From Euonymus europaeus (taxonomy: Eukaryota; Streptophyta; Magnoliopsida; Celastrales; Celastraceae), in the NCBI GenBank assembly GCA_963580455.1, contig OY756971.1, positions 10,749,001 through 10,813,000 of the forward strand: a stretch of DNA of 64,000 nucleotides, written 5' to 3'. A model generated the notes under the pieces. The model made no database searches. It was not told where the DNA came from and saw only the letters and a list, made by a program, of their open reading frames with translations. A program made the position numbers and the translations under genes. Positions within the stretch are counted from its first letter, which is position 1; every line of letters starts with the position of its first letter. Of the stretch, positions 26,901 to 41,500 are shown piece by piece.

Positions 26901-29309
26901 AAGTGTACGGCGAGCAACTTTTCTGTTTCGATTTTGCTCAACTCTCTCTATGGAAGAGCTTTTGACGGTTTTGTCTATTTGTCATAGAAAGTTGGTGTTT
27001 TGGCATCGAAATAATCTAGGAAGCTTATACTGGTAAAATTTGACATAGAAGAACATTAAAAAGTTTACAACGAGCCATTTTTCTGGTCCGAAGTTGCTCA
27101 ACTCTCTCTATGGAGGAGCTTTTAACGGTTTTGTCCATTTGTCATAGAAAGTTGATGTTTTGGCATTGAAATAATCTAGGAAGCTTATACTGGTAAAATT
27201 TGACATAGAAGAACATTAAAAAGTGTACACCGAGCAACTTTTCCGGTTCGAAGTTGCTCAACTCTCTCTATGGAGGAGCTTTTAACGGTTTTTTCCATTT
27301 GTCATAGAAAGTTGGTGTTTTGGCATCGAAATAATCTTGGAAGCTTATACTCGTAAAATTTGACATAGAAGCACAATAAAAAGTTTCACCAAGCAACTTT
27401 GATGGTTCGAAAATCCTCAACTCTCTCTATAGAGGAGCTTTTAACAATTTTGTCAATTTCTCATAGAAAGTTGGGGTTTTTTAATCGAAATAATCTAGGA
27501 AGCTTATACTTGTAAAATTTGACATAAAAGAACATTAAAAAGTGTACACTGAGCCATTTTTCTGGTCCAAAGTTGCTCAACTCTCTCTATGGAGGAGCTT
27601 TTAACGGTTTTGTCCATTTTTCATAGAAAGTTGTTGTTTTGGCATCGAAATAATCTAGGAAGCTTATACTGGTAAAATTTGACATAGAAGAACATTAAAA
27701 AGTGTACACCAAGCAACTTTTCCGGTTCGAAGTTGCTCAACTCTCTCTATGGAGGAGCTTTTAACGGTTTTTTCCATTTGTCATAGAAAGTTGGTGTTTT
27801 GGCATCGAAATAATCTTGGAAGCTTATACTCGTAAAATTTGACATAGAAGCACAATAAAAAGTTTCACCGAGCAACTTTGATGGTTCGAAAATCCTCAAC
27901 TCTCTCTATAGAGGAGCTTTTAACAATTTTGTCCATTTCTCATAGAAAGTTGGGGTTTTTTAATCGAAATAATCTAGGAAGCTTATACTCGTAAAATTTG
28001 ACATAGAAGAACATTAAAAAGTGTACACCGAGCAACTTTGATCGTCCGAAGTTGATTAACTCTCTCTATGGGGGAGCTTTTAACGATTTTGTCCATTTGT
28101 CATAGCATGTTGGTGTTTTGCATCGAAGTAATCTTGGAAGCTTATACTCATAAAATTTGACATAGAAGCACAATAAAAACTTTACACCGAGGAAGTTTGA
28201 TGGTTCGAAGTTGCTCAACTCTCTCTATAGAGGAGCTTTTAACAATTTTGTCCATTTGTCATAGAAAGTAGGTGTTTTGGCATCGAAATAATCTAGGAAG
28301 CTTATACTTGTAAAATTAGACATAGAAGAACATTAAAAAGTGTACGCCGAGCAATTTTTCTGTTTCGATTTTGCTCAACTCTCTCTATGGAAGAGCTTTT
28401 GACGGTTTTGTCTATTTGTCATAGAAAGTTGGTGTTTTGGCATCGAAATAATCTAGGAAGCTTATACTGGTAAAATTTGACATAGAAGAACATTAAAAAG
28501 TGTACACCGAGCCATTTTTCTGGTCCGAAGTTGCTCAACTCTCTCTATGGAGGAGCTTTTAACGGTTTTGTCCATTTGTCATAGAAAGTTGATGTTTTGG
28601 CATCGAAATAATCTAGGAAGCTTATACTGGTAAAATTTGACATAGAAGAACATTAAAAAGTGTACACCGAGCAACTTTTCCGGTTCGAAGTTGCTCAACT
28701 CTCTCTATGGAGGAGCTTTTAACGGTTTTTTCCATTTGTCATAGAAAGTTGGTGTTTTGGCATCGAAATAATCTAGGAAGCTTATACTCGTAAAATTTGA
28801 CATAGAAGCACAATAAAAAGTTTCACCAAGCAACTTTGATGGTTCGAAAATCCTCAACTCTCTCTATAGAGGAGCTTTTAACAATTTTGTCAATTTCTCA
28901 TAGAAAGTTGGGGTTTTTTAATCGAAATAATCTAGGAAGCTTATACTTGTAAAATTTGACATAAAAGAACATTAAAAAGTGTACACTGAGCCATTTTTCT
29001 GGTCCAAAGTTGCTCAACTCTCTCTATGGAGGAGCTTTTAACGGTTTTGTCCATTTTTCATAGAAAGTTGTTGTTTTGGCATCGAAATAATCTAGGAAGC
29101 TTATACTGGTAAAATTTGACATAGAAGAACATTAAAAAGTGTACACCGAGCAACTTTTCCGGTTCGAAGTTGCTCAACTCTCTCTATGGAGGAGCTTTTA
29201 ACGGTTTTTTCCATTTGTCATAGAAAGTTGGTGTTTTGGCATCGAAATAATCTTGGAAGCTTATACTCGTAAAATTTGACATAGAAGCACAATAAAAAGT
29301 TTCACCGAG

Positions 29310-32300
29310 CAACTTTGATGGTTCGAAGTTGATTAACTCTCTCTATAGAGGAGCTTTTAACAATTTTGTCCATTTCTCATAGAAAGTTGGGGTTTTTTAA
29401 TCGAAATAGTCTAGGAAGCTTATACTCATAAAATTTGACATTGAAGAACATTAAAAAGTGTACACCGAGCAATTTTGATCGTCCGAAGTTGATTAACTCT
29501 CTCTATGGAAGAGTTTTTAACGATTTTGTCCATTTGTCATAGCATGTTGCCGTTTTGCATCGAAGTAATCTTGGAAGCTTATACTCATAAAATTTGACAT
29601 AGAAGCACAATAAAAAATTTATACCGAGGAACTTTGATGGTTCGAAGTTGCTCAACTCTCTCTATAGAGGAGCCTTTAACGATTTTGTCCATTTGTCATA
29701 GCATGTTGGTGTTTTGCATCGAAGTAATCTTGGAAGCTTATACTCATAAAATTTGACATAGAAGCACAATAAAAACTTTACACCCAGGAACTTTGATGGT
29801 TCGAAGTTGCTCAACTCTCTCTATAGAGGAGCTTTTAACAATTTTGTCCATTTGTCATAGAAAGTAGGTGTTTTGGCATCGAAATAATCTAGGAAGCTTA
29901 TACTTGTAAAATTAGACATAGAAGAACATTAAAAAGTGTACGCCGAGCAACTTTTCTGTTTTGATTTTGCTCAACTCTCTCTATGGAAGAGCTTTTAACG
30001 GATTTGTCTATTTGTCATAGAAAGTTGGTGTTTTGGCATCGAAATAATCTAGGAAGCTTGTACTTGTAAAATTTGACATAAAAGAACATTAAAAAGTGTA
30101 CACCGAGCCATTTTCCTGGTCCGAAGTTGCTCAACTCTCTCTATGGAGGAGCTTTTAACGGTTTTGTCCATTTGTCATAGAAAGTTGATGTTTTGGCATC
30201 GAAATAATCTAGGAAGCTTATACTGGTAAAATTTGACATAGAAGAACATTAAAAAGTGTACACCGAGCAACTTTTCCGGTTCGAAGTTGCTCAACTCTCT
30301 CTATGGAAGAGCTTTTAACGGTTTTTTGCATTTGTCATAGAAAGTTGGTGTTTTGGCATCGAAATAATCTTGGAAGCTTATACTCGTAAAATTTGACATA
30401 GAAGCACAATAAAAAGTTTCACCGAGCAACTTTGATGGTTCGAAAATCCTCAACTCTCTCTATTGAGGAGATTTTAACAATTTTGTCAATTTCTCATAGA
30501 AAGTTGGGGTTTTTTAATCGAAATAATCTAGGAAGCTTATACTTGTAAAATTTGACATAAAAGAACATTAAAAAGTGTACACTGAGCCATTTTTCTGGTC
30601 CAAAGTTTCTCAACTCTCTCTATGGAGGAGCTTTTAACGGTTTTGTCCATTTTTCATAGAAAGTTGTTGTTTTGGCATCGAAATAATCTAGGAAGCTTAT
30701 ACTGGTAAAATTTGACATAGAAGAACATTAAAAAGTGTACACCAAGCAACTTTTCCGGTTCGAAGTTGCTCAACTCTCTCTATGGAGGAGCTTTTAACGG
30801 TTTTTTCCATTTGTCATAGAAAGTTGGTGTTTTGGCATCGAAATAATCTTGGAAGCTTATACTCGTAAAATTTGACATAGAAGCACAATAAAAAGTTTCA
30901 CCGAGCAACTTTGATGGTTCGAAAATCCTCAACTCTCTCTATAGAGGAGCTTTTAACAATTTTGTCCATTTCTCATAGAAAGTTGGGGTTTTTTAATCGA
31001 AATAATCTAGGAAGCTTATACTCGTAAAATTTGACATAGAAGAACATTAAAAAGTGTACACCGAGCAACTTTGATCGTCCGAAGTTGATTAACTCTCTCT
31101 ATGGAGGAGCTTTTAACGATTTTGTCCATTTGTCATAGCATGTTGGTGTTTTGCATCGAAGTAATCTTGGAAGCTTATACTCATAAAATTTGACATAGAA
31201 GCACAATAAAAACTTTACACCGAGGAAGTTTGATGGTTCGAAGTTGCTCAACTCTCTCTATAGAGGAGCTTTTAACAATTTTGTCCATTTGTCATAGAAA
31301 GTAGGTGTTTTGGCATCGAAATAATCTAGGAAGCTTATACTTGTATAATTAGACATAGAAGAACATTAAAAAGTGTACGCCGAGCAATTTTTCTGTTTCG
31401 ATTTTGCTCAACTCTCTCTATGGAAGAGCTTTTGACGGTTTTGTCTATTTGTCATAGAAAGTTGGTGTTTTGGCATCGAAATAATCTAGGAAGCTTATAC
31501 TGGTAAAATTTGACATAGAAGAACATTAAAAAGTGTACACCGAGCCATTTTTCTGGTCCGAAGTTGCTCAACTCTCTCTATGGAGGAGCTTTTAACGGTT
31601 TTGTCCATTTGTCATAGAAAGTTGATGTTTTGGCATCGAAATAATCTAGGAAGCTTATACTGGTAAAATTTGACATAGAAGAACATTAAAAAGTGTACAC
31701 CGAGCAACTTTTCCGGTTCGAAGTTGCTCAACTCTCTCTATGGAGGAGCTTTTAACGGTTTTTTCCATTTGTCATAGAAAGTTGGTGTTTTGGCATCGAA
31801 ATAATCTTGGAAGCTTATACTCGTAAAATTTGACATAGAAGCACAATAAAAAGTTTCACCAAGCAACTTTGATGGTTCGAAAATCCTCAACTCTCTCTAT
31901 AGAGGAGCTTTTAACAATTTTGTCAATTTCTCATAGAAAGTTGGGGTTTTTTAATCGAAATAATCTAGGAAGCTTATACTTGTAAAATTTGACATAAAAG
32001 AACATTAAAAAGTGTACACTGAGCCATTTTTCTGGTCCAAAGTTGCTCAACTCTCTCTATGGAGGAGCTTTTAACGGTTTTGTCCATTTTTCATAGAAAG
32101 TTGTTGTTTTGGCATCGAAATAATCTAGGAAGCTTATACTGGTAAAATTTGACATAGAAGAACATTAAAAAGTGTACACCGAGCAACTTTTCCGGTTCGA
32201 AGTTGCTCAACTCTCTCTATGGAGGAGCTTTTAACGGTTTTTTCCATTTGTCATAGAAAGTTGGTGTTTTGGCATCGAAATAATCTTGGAAGCTTATACT

Positions 32301-35300
32301 CGTAAAATTTGACATAGAAGCACAATAAAAAGTTTCACCAAGCAACTTTGATGGTTCGAAAATCCTCAACTCTCTCTATAGAGGAGCTTTTAACAATTTT
32401 GTCAATTTCTCATAGAAAGTTGGGGTTTTTTAATCGAAATAATCTAGGAAGCTTATACTTGTAAAATTTGACATAAAAGAACATTAAAAAGTGTACACTG
32501 AGCCATTTTTCTGGTCCAAAGTTGCTCAACTCTCTCTATGGAGGAGCTTTTAACGGTTTTGTCCATTTTTCATAGAAAGTTGTTGTTTTGGCATCGAAAT
32601 AATCTAGGAAGCTTATACTGGTAAAATTTGACATAGAAGAACATTAAAAAGTGTACACCGAGCAACTTTTCCGGTTCGAAGTTGCTCAACTCTCTCTATG
32701 GAGGAGCTTTTAACGGTTTTTTCCATTTGTCATAGAAAGTTGGTGTTTTGGCATCGAAATAATCTTGGAAGCTTATACTCGTAAAATTTGACATAGAAGC
32801 ACAATAAAAAGTTTCACCGAGCAACTTTGATGGTTCGAAGTTGATTAACTCTCTCTATAGAGGAGCTTTTAACAATTTTGTCCATTTCTCATAGAAAGTT
32901 GGGGTTTTTTAATCGAAATAGTCTAGGAAGCTTATACTCATAAAATTTGACATTGAAGAACATTAAAAAGTGTACACCGAGCAATTTTGATCGTCCGAAG
33001 TTGATTAACTCTCTCTATGGAAGAGTTTTTAACGATTTTGTCCATTTGTCATAGCATGTTGCCGTTTTGCATCGAAGTAATCTTGGAAGCTTATACTCAT
33101 AAAATTTGACATAGAAGCACAATAAAAAATTTATACCGAGGAACTTTGATGGTTCGAAGTTGCTCAACTCTCTCTATAGAGGAGCCTTTAACGATTTTGT
33201 CCATTTGTCATAGCATGTTGGTGTTTTGCATCGAAGTAATCTTGGAAGCTTATACTCATAAAATTTGACATAGAAGCACAATAAAAACTTTACACCCAGG
33301 AACTTTGATGGTTCGAAGTTGCTCAACTCTCTCTATAGAGGAGCTTTTAACAATTTTGTCCATTTGTCATAGAAAGTAGGTGTTTTGGCATCGAAATAAT
33401 CTAGGAAGCTTATACTTGTAAAATTAGACATAGAAGAACATTAAAAAGTGTACGCCGAGCAACTTTTCTGTTTTGATTTTGCTCAACTCTCTCTATGGAA
33501 GAGCTTTTAACGGATTTGTCTATTTGTCATAGAAAGTTGGTGTTTTGGCATCGAAATAATCTAGGAAGCTTGTACTTGTAAAATTTGACATAAAAGAACA
33601 TTAAAAAGTGTACACCGAGCCATTTTTCTGGTCCGAAGTTGCTCAACTCTCTCTATGGAGGAGCTTTTAACGGTTTTGTCCATTTGTCATAGAAAGTTGA
33701 TGTTTTGGCATCGAAATAATCTAGGAAGCTTATACTGGTAAAATTTGACATAGAAGAACATTAAAAAGTGTACACCGAGCAACTTTTCCGGTTCGAAGTT
33801 GCTCAACTCTCTCTATGGAAGAGCTTTTAACGGTTTTTTGCATTTGTCATAGAAAGTTGGTGTTTTGGCATCGAAATAATCTTGGAAGCTTATACTCGTA
33901 AAATTTGACATAGAAGCACAATAAAAAGTTTCACCGAGCAACTTTGATGGTTCGAAAATCCTCAACTCTCTCTATAGAGGAGATTTTAACAATTTTGTCA
34001 ATTTCTCATAGAAAGTTGGGGTTTTTTAATCGAAATAATCTAGGAAGCTTATACTTGTAAAATTTGACATAAAAGAACATTAAAAAGTGTACACTGAGCC
34101 ATTTTTCTGGTCCAAAGTTTCTCAACTCTCTCTATGGAGGAGCTTTTAACGGTTTTGTCCATTTTTCATAGAAAGTTGTTGTTTTGGCATCGAAATAATC
34201 TAGGAAGCTTATACTGGTAAAATTTGACATAGAAGAACATTAAAAAGTGTACACCAAGCAACTTTTCCGGTTCGAAGTTGCTCAACTCTCTCTATGGAGG
34301 AGCTTTTAACGGTTTTTTCCATTTGTCATAGAAAGTTGGTGTTTTGGCATCGAAATAATCTTGGAAGCTTATACTCGTAAAATTTGACATAGAAGCACAA
34401 TAAAAAGTTTCACCGAGCAACTTTGATGGTTCGAAAATCCTCAACTCTCTCTATAGAGGAGCTTTTAACAATTTTGTCCATTTCTCATAGAAAGTTGGGG
34501 TTTTTTAATCGAAATAATCTAGGAAGCTTATACTCGTAAAATTTGACATAGAAGAACATTAAAAAGTGTACACCGAGCAACTTTGATCGTCCGAAGTTGA
34601 TTAACTCTCTCTATGGAGGAGCTTTTAACGATTTTGTCCATTTGTCATAGCATGTTGGTGTTTTGCATCGAAGTAATCTTGGAAGCTTATACTCATAAAA
34701 TTTGACATAGAAGCACAATAAAAACTTTACACCGAGGAAGTTTGATGGTTCGAAGTTGCTCAACTCTCTCTATAGAGGAGCTTTTAACAATTTTGTCCAT
34801 TTGTCATAGAAAGTAGGTGTTTTGGCATCGAAATAATCTAGGAAGCTTATACTTGTAAAATTAGACATAGAAGAACATTAAAAAGTGTACGCCGAGCAAT
34901 TTTTCTGTTTCGATTTTGCTCAACTCTCTCTATGGAAGAGCTTTTGACGGTTTTGTCTATTTGTCATAGAAAGTTGGTGTTTTGGCATCGAAATAATCTA
35001 GGAAGCTTATACTGGTAAAATTTGATATAGAAGAACATTAAAAAGTGTACACCGAGCCATTTTTCTGGTCCGAAGTTGCTCAACTCTCTCTATGGAGGAG
35101 CTTTTAACGGTTTTGTCCATTTGTCATAGAAAGTTGATGTTTTGGCATCGAAATAATCTAGGAAGCTTATACTGGTAAAATTTGACATAGAAGAACATTA
35201 AAAAGTGTACACCGAGCAACTTTTCCGGTTCGAAGTTGCTCAACTCTCTCTATGGAGGAGCTTTTAACGGTTTTTTCCATTTGTCATAGAAAGTTGGTGT

Positions 35301-36340
35301 TTTGGCATCGAAATAATCTTGGAAGCTTATACTCGTAAAATTTGACATAGAAGCACAATAAAAAGTTTCACCAAGCAACTTTGATGGTTCGAAAATCCTC
35401 AACTCTCTCTATAGAGGAGCTTTTAACAATTTTGTCAATTTCTCATAGAAAGTTGGGGTTTTTTAATCGAAATAATCTAGGAAGCTTATACTTGTAAAAT
35501 TTGACATAAAAGAACATTAAAAAGTGTACACTGAGCCATTTTTCTGGTCCAAAGTTGCTCAACTCTCTCTATGGAGGAGCTTTTAACGGTTTTGTCCATT
35601 TTTCATAGAAAGTTGTTGTTTTGGCATCGAAATAATCTAGGAAGCTTATACTGGTAAAATTTGACATAGAAGAACATTAAAAAGTGTACACCGAGCAACT
35701 TTTCCGGTTCGAAGTTGCTCAACTCTCTCTATGGAGGAGCTTTTAACGGTTTTTTCCATTTGTCATAGAAAGTTGGTGTTTTGGCATCGAAATAATCTTG
35801 GAAGCTTATACTCGTAAAATTTGACATAGAAGCACAATAAAAAGTTTCACTAAGCAACTTTGATGGTTCGAAAATCCTCAACTCTCTCTATAGAGGAGCT
35901 TTTAACAATTTTGTTAATTTCTCATAGAAAGTTGGGGTTTTTTAATCGAAATAATCTAGGAAGCTTATACTTGTAAAATTTGACATAAAAGAACATTAAA
36001 AAGTGTACACTGAGCCATTTTTCTGGTCCAAAGTTGCTCAACTCTCTCTATGGAGGAGCTTTTAACGGTTTTGTCCATTTTTCATAGAAAGTTGTTGTTT
36101 TGGCATCGAAATAATCTAGGAAGCTTATACTGGTAAAATTTGACATAGAAGAACATTAAAAAGTGTACACCGAGCAACTTTTCCGGTTCGAAGTTGCTCA
36201 ACTCTCTCTATGGAGGAGCTTTTAACGGTTTTTTCCATTTGTCATAGAAAGTTGGTGTTTTGGCATCGAAATAATCTTGGAAGCTTATACTCGTAAAATT
36301 TGACATAGAAGCACAATAAAAAGTTTCACCGAGCAACTTT
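29310..36340 (-). repeat. Tandem 3,512-bp superblock (22 monomers), two copies
   Basis: Copies of about 29.31-32.82 kb and 32.82-36.34 kb are shifted by 3,512 bp. GTTGCCG is at 29546 and 33058; the CGGATTTGTC variant is at about 30000 and 33512; AAAGTAGG is at 29861/33373 and 31298/34810. Similarity breaks near 36.34 kb, where the second copy reads TTCGAAAATCCTC and the expected sequence is TTCGAAGTTGATT. The duplication is of whole monomers and leaves the phase intact. Confidence 0.85.
31860..32817 (-). repeat. Three-monomer (479 bp) tandem duplication inside the HOR
   Basis: The marker TGTCAATTTC lies at 31921 and again at 32400, a step of 479 bp or three monomers, with the surrounding variants (GTTTCACCAAGC, GAGCCATTTTTCTGG, GTTGTTGTTTTGG) repeated in order. 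The same 479-bp doubling occurs at 35433/35912 (the second copy has TGTTAATTTC) and 37349/37828. This three-monomer step explains part of the spacing variation in the central block. Confidence 0.85.
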
Positions 36341-38480
36341 GATGGTTCGAAAATCCTCAACTCTCTCTATAGAGGAGCTTTTAACAATTTTGTCCATTTC
36401 TCATAGAAAGTTGGGGTTTTTTAATCGAAATAATCTAGGAAGCTTATACTCGTAAAATTTGACATAGAAGAACATTAAAAAGTGTACACCGAGCAACTTT
36501 GATCGTCCGAAGTTGATTAACTCTCTCTATGGAGGAGCTTTTAACGATTTTGTCCATTTGTCATAGCATGTTGGTGTTTTGCATCGAAGTAATCTTGGAA
36601 GCTTACACTCATAAAATTTGACATAGAAGCACAATAAAAACTTTACACCGAGGAAGTTTGATGGTTCGAAGTTGCTCAACTCTCTCTATAGAGGAGCTTT
36701 TAACAATTTTGTCCATTTGTCATAGAAAGTAGGTGTTTTGGCATCGAAATAATCTAGGAAGCTTATACTTGTAAAATTAGACATAGAAGAACATTAAAAA
36801 GTGTACGCCGAGCAATTTTTCTGTTTCGATTTTGCTCAACTCTCTCTATGGAAGAGCTTTTGACGGTTTTGTCTATTTGTCATAGAAAGTTGGTGTTTTG
36901 GCATCGAAATAATCTAGGAAGCTTATACTGGTAAAATTTGACATAGAAGAACATTAAAAAGTGTACACCGAGCCATTTTTCTGGTCCGAAGTTGCTCAAC
37001 TCTCTCTATGGAGGAGCTTTTAACGGTTTTGTCCATTTGTCATAGAAAGTTGATGTTTTGGCATCGAAATAATCTAGGAAGCTTATACTGGTAAAATTTG
37101 ACATAGAAGAACATTAAAAAGTGTACACCGAGCAACTTTTCCGGTTCGAAGTTGCTCAACTCTCTCTATGGAGGAGCTTTTAACGGTTTTTTCCATTTGT
37201 CATAGAAAGTTGGTGTTTTGGCATCGAAATAATCTTGGAAGCTTATACTCGTAAAATTTGACATAGAAGCACAATAAAAAGTTTCACCAAGCAACTTTGA
37301 TGGTTCGAAAATCCTCAACTCTCTCTATAGAGGAGCTTTTAACAATTTTGTCAATTTCTCATAGAAAGTTGGGGTTTTTTAATCGAAATAATCTAGGAAG
37401 CTTATACTTGTAAAATTTGACATAAAAGAACATTAAAAAGTGTACACTGAGCCATTTTTCTGGTCCAAAGTTGCTCAACTCTCTCTATGGAGGAGCTTTT
37501 AACGGTTTTGTCCATTTTTCATAGAAAGTTGTTGTTTTGGCATCGAAATAATCTAGGAAGCTTATACTGGTAAAATTTGACATAGAAGAACATTAAAAAG
37601 TGTACACCGAGCAACTTTTCCGGTTCGAAGTTGCTCAACTCTCTCTATGGAGGAGCTTTTAACGGTTTTTTCCATTTGTCATAGAAAGTTGGTGTTTTGG
37701 CATCGAAATAATCTTGGAAGCTTATACTCGTAAAATTTGACATAGAAGCACAATAAAAAGTTTCACCAAGCAACTTTGATGGTTCGAAAATCCTCAACTC
37801 TCTCTATAGAGGAGCTTTTAACAATTTTGTCAATTTCTCATAGAAAGTTGGGGTTTTTTAATCGAAATAATCTAGGAAGCTTATACTTGTAAAATTTGAC
37901 ATAAAAGAACATTAAAAAGTGTACACTGAGCCATTTTTCTGGTCCAAAGTTGCTCAACTCTCTCTATGGAGGAGCTTTTAACGGTTTTGTCCATTTTTCA
38001 TAGAAAGTTGTTGTTTTGGCATCGAAATAATCTAGGAAGCTTATACTGGTAAAATTTGACATAGAAGAACATTAAAAAGTGTACACCGAGCAACTTTTCC
38101 GGTTCGAAGTTGCTCAACTCTCTCTATGGAGGAGCTTTTAACGGTTTTTTCCATTTGTCATAGAAAGTTGGTGTTTTGGCATCGAAATAATCTTGGAAGC
38201 TTATACTCGTAAAATTTGACATAGAAGCACAATAAAAAGTTTCACCGAGCAACTTTGATGGTTCGAAGTTGATTAACTCTCTCTATAGAGGAGCTTTTAA
38301 CAATTTTGTCCATTTCTCATAGAAAGTTGGGGTTTTTTAATCGAAATAGTCTAGGAAGCTTATACTCATAAAATTTGACATTGAAGAACATGAAAAAGTG
38401 TACACCGAGCAATTTTGATCGTCCGAAGTTGATTAACTCTCTCTATGAAAGAGTTTTTAACGATTTTGTCCATTTGTCAT

Positions 38481-38575
38481 AGCATGTTGCCGTTTTGCAT
38501 CGAAGTAATCTTGGAAGCTTATACTCATAAAATTTGACATAGAAGCACAATAAAAACTTTACACCCAGGAACTTT
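38481..38575 (-). repeat. Hybrid monomer marking a one-monomer deletion
   Basis: At the copies beginning 23001, 25874, 29546 and 33058, the GTTGCCG monomer is followed by an AAAAAATTTATACCGAGG stretch and then a separate GCCTTTAACG monomer. At 38486 GTTGCCG leads directly to AAAACTTTACACCCAGG, which belongs to the next monomer. Marker distances agree: GTTGCCG moves 5,428 bp (34 monomers) from the 33058 copy, but the CGGATTTGTC marker only 5,269 bp (33 monomers). This is an in-phase deletion of one monomer by exchange between neighbours. Confidence 0.8.
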
Positions 38576-41500
38576 GATGGTTCGAAGTTGCTCAACTCTC
38601 TCTATAGAGGAGCTTTTAACAATTTTGTCCATTTGTCATAGAAAGTAGGTGTTTTGGCATCGAAATAATCTAGGAAGCTTATACTTGTAAAATTAGACAT
38701 AGAAGAACATTAAAAAGTGTACGCCGAGCAACTTTTCTGTTTTGATTTTGCTCAACTCTCTCTATGGAAGAGCTTTTAACGGATTTGTCTATTTGTCATA
38801 GAAAGTTGGTGTTTTGGCATCGAAATAATCTAGGAAGCTTGTACTTGTAAAATTTGACAAAAAAGAACATTAAAAAGTGTACACCGAGCCATTTTTCTGG
38901 TCCGAAGTTGCTCAACTCTCTCTATGGAGGAGCTTTTAACGGTTTTGTCCATTTGTCATAGAAAGTTGATGTTTTGGCATCGAAATAATCTAGGAAGCTT
39001 ATACTGGTAAAATTTGACATAGAAGAACATTAAAAAGTGTACACCGAGCAACTTTTCCGGTTCGAAGTTGCTCAACTCTCTCTATGGAAGAGCTTTTAAC
39101 GGTTTTTTGCATTTGTCATAGAAAGTTGGTGTTTTGGCATCGAAATAATCTTGGAAGCTTATACTCGTAAAAGTTGACATAGAAGCACAATAAAAAGTTT
39201 CACCGAGCAACTTTGATGGTTCGAAAATCCTCAACTCTCTCTATAGAGGAGATTTTAACAATTTTGTCAATTTCTCATAGAAAGTTGGGGTTTTTTAATC
39301 GAAATAATCTAGGAAGCTTATACTTGTAAAATTTGACATAAAAGAACATTAAAAAGTGTACACTGAGCCATTTTTCTGGTCCAAAGTTGCTCAACTCTCT
39401 CTATGGAGGAGCTTTTAACGGTTTTGTCCATTTTTCATAGAAAGTTGTTGTTTTGGCATCGAAATAATCTAGGAAGCTTATACTGGTAAAATTTGACATA
39501 GAAGAACATTAAAAAGTGTACACCGAGCAACTTTTTCGGTTCGAAGTTGCTCAACTCTCTCTATGGAAGAGCTTTTAACGGTTTTTTGCATTTGTCATAG
39601 AAAGTTGGTGTTTTGGCATCGAAATAATCTTGGAAGCTTATACTCGTAAAATTTGACATAGAAGCACAATAAAAAGTTTCACCGAGCAACTTTGATGGTT
39701 CGAAAATCCTCAACTCTCTCTATAGAGGAGCTTTTAACAATTTTGTCAATTTCTCATAGAAAGTTGGGGTTTTTTAATCGAAATAATCTAGGAAGCTTAT
39801 ACTTATAAAATTTGACATAAAAGAACATCAAAAAGTGTACACTGAGCCATTTTTCTGGTCCAAAGTTGCTCAACTCTCTCTATGGAGGAGCTTTTAACAA
39901 TTTTGTCCATTTGTCATAGCATGTTGGTATTTTGCATCGAAGTAATCTTGGAAGCTTATACTCATAAAATTTGACATAGAAGCACAATAAAAACTTTACA
40001 CCGAGGAACTTTGATGGTTCGAAGTTGCTCAACTCTCTCTATAGAGGAGCCTTTAACGATTTTGTCCATTTGCCATAGCATGTTGGTGTTTTGCATCGAA
40101 GTAATCTTGGAAGCTTATACTCATAAAATTTGACATAGAAGCACAATAAAAACTTTACACCGAGGAAGTTTGATGGTTCGAAGTTGCTCAACTCTCTCTA
40201 TAGATGAGCTTTTAACAATTTTGTCCATTTGTCATAGAAAGTAGGTGTTTTGGCATCGAAATAATCTAGGAAGCTTATACTTGTAAAATTAGACATAGAA
40301 GAACATTAAAAAGAGTACGCCGAGCAACTTTTCTGTTTCGATTTTGCTCAACTCTCTCTATGGAAGTGCTTTTAACGGTTTTGTCTATTTGTCATAGAAA
40401 GTTGGTGTTTTGGCATCGAAATAATCTAGGAAGCTTGTACTTGTAAAATTTGACATAAAAGAACAATAAAAAGTGTACACCGAGCCATTTTTCTGGTCCG
40501 AAGTTGCTCAACTCTCTCTATGGAGGGGCTTTTAACGGTTTTGTCCATTTGTCAAAGAAAGTTGATGTTTTGGCATCGAAATAATCTAGGAAGCTTATAC
40601 TGGTAAAATTTGACATAGAAGAACATTAAAAAGTGTACACCGAGCAACTTTTCCAGTTCGAAGTTGCTCAACTCTCTCTATGGAAGAGCTTTTAACGGTT
40701 TTTTCCATTTGTCATAGAAAGTTGGTGTTTTGGCATCGAAATAATCTTGGAAGCTTATACTCGTAAAATTTGACATAGAAGCACAATAAAAAGTTTCACC
40801 GAGCAACTTTGATGGTTCGAAAATCCTCAACTCTCTCTATAGAAGAGCTTTTAACAATTTTGTCAATTTCTCATAGAAAGTTGGGGTTTTTTAATCGAAA
40901 TAATCTAGGAAACTTATACTTGTAAAATTTGACATAAAAGAACATTAAAAAGTGGACACTGAGCCATTTTTCTGGTCCAAAGTTGCTCAACTCTCTCTAT
41001 GGAGGAGCTTTTAACGATTTTGTCCATTTTTCATAGAAAGTTGATTGTTTTGGCATCGAAATAATCTAGGAAGCTTATACTGGTAAAATTTGACATAGAA
41101 GAACATTAAAAAGTGTACACCGAGCAACTTTTCTTGTTCAAAGTTGCTCAACTCTCTCTATGGAGGAACTTTTAACGGTTTTTTCCATTTGTCATAGAAA
41201 GTTGGTGTTTTGGCATCGAAATAATCGTGGAAGCTTATACTCGTAAAATTTGACATAGAAGCACAATAAAAAGTTTCACCGAGCAAATTTGATGGTTCGA
41301 AGTTGATTAACTCTCTCTATAGAGAAGCTTTTAACAATTTTGTCCATTTCTCATAGAAAGTTGGGGTTTTTTAATCGAAATAATCTAGGAAGCTTATACT
41401 CATAAAATTTGACATAGAAGAACATTAAAAAGTGTACACCGAGCAATTTTGATCGTCCGAAGTTGATTAACTCTCTCTATGGAGGAGCTTTTAACGATTT

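Larger units (their letters stand above)
20282..40238 (-). repeat. Nine-monomer higher-order repeat (1,437 bp) and expanded forms
   Basis: The private marker AAAGTAGG occurs at 20282, 21720, 24593, 26828, 28265, 29861, 31298, 33373, 34810, 36726, 38642 and 40238. The steps are 1438, 2873, 2235, 1437, 1596, 1437, 2075, 1437, 1916, 1916 and 1596 bp, or 9, 18, 14, 9, 10, 9, 13, 9, 12, 12 and 10 monomers of about 159.6 bp. The base unit is therefore nine monomers, with insertions or losses of whole monomers. Neighbouring copies differ at very few positions by eye, suggesting recent homogenisation. Linked markers are a TTTCGATTTTGCTC monomer, a GAGCCATTTTTCTGG monomer and a GTTTCACC(A/G)AGC monomer. 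Confidence 0.9.
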
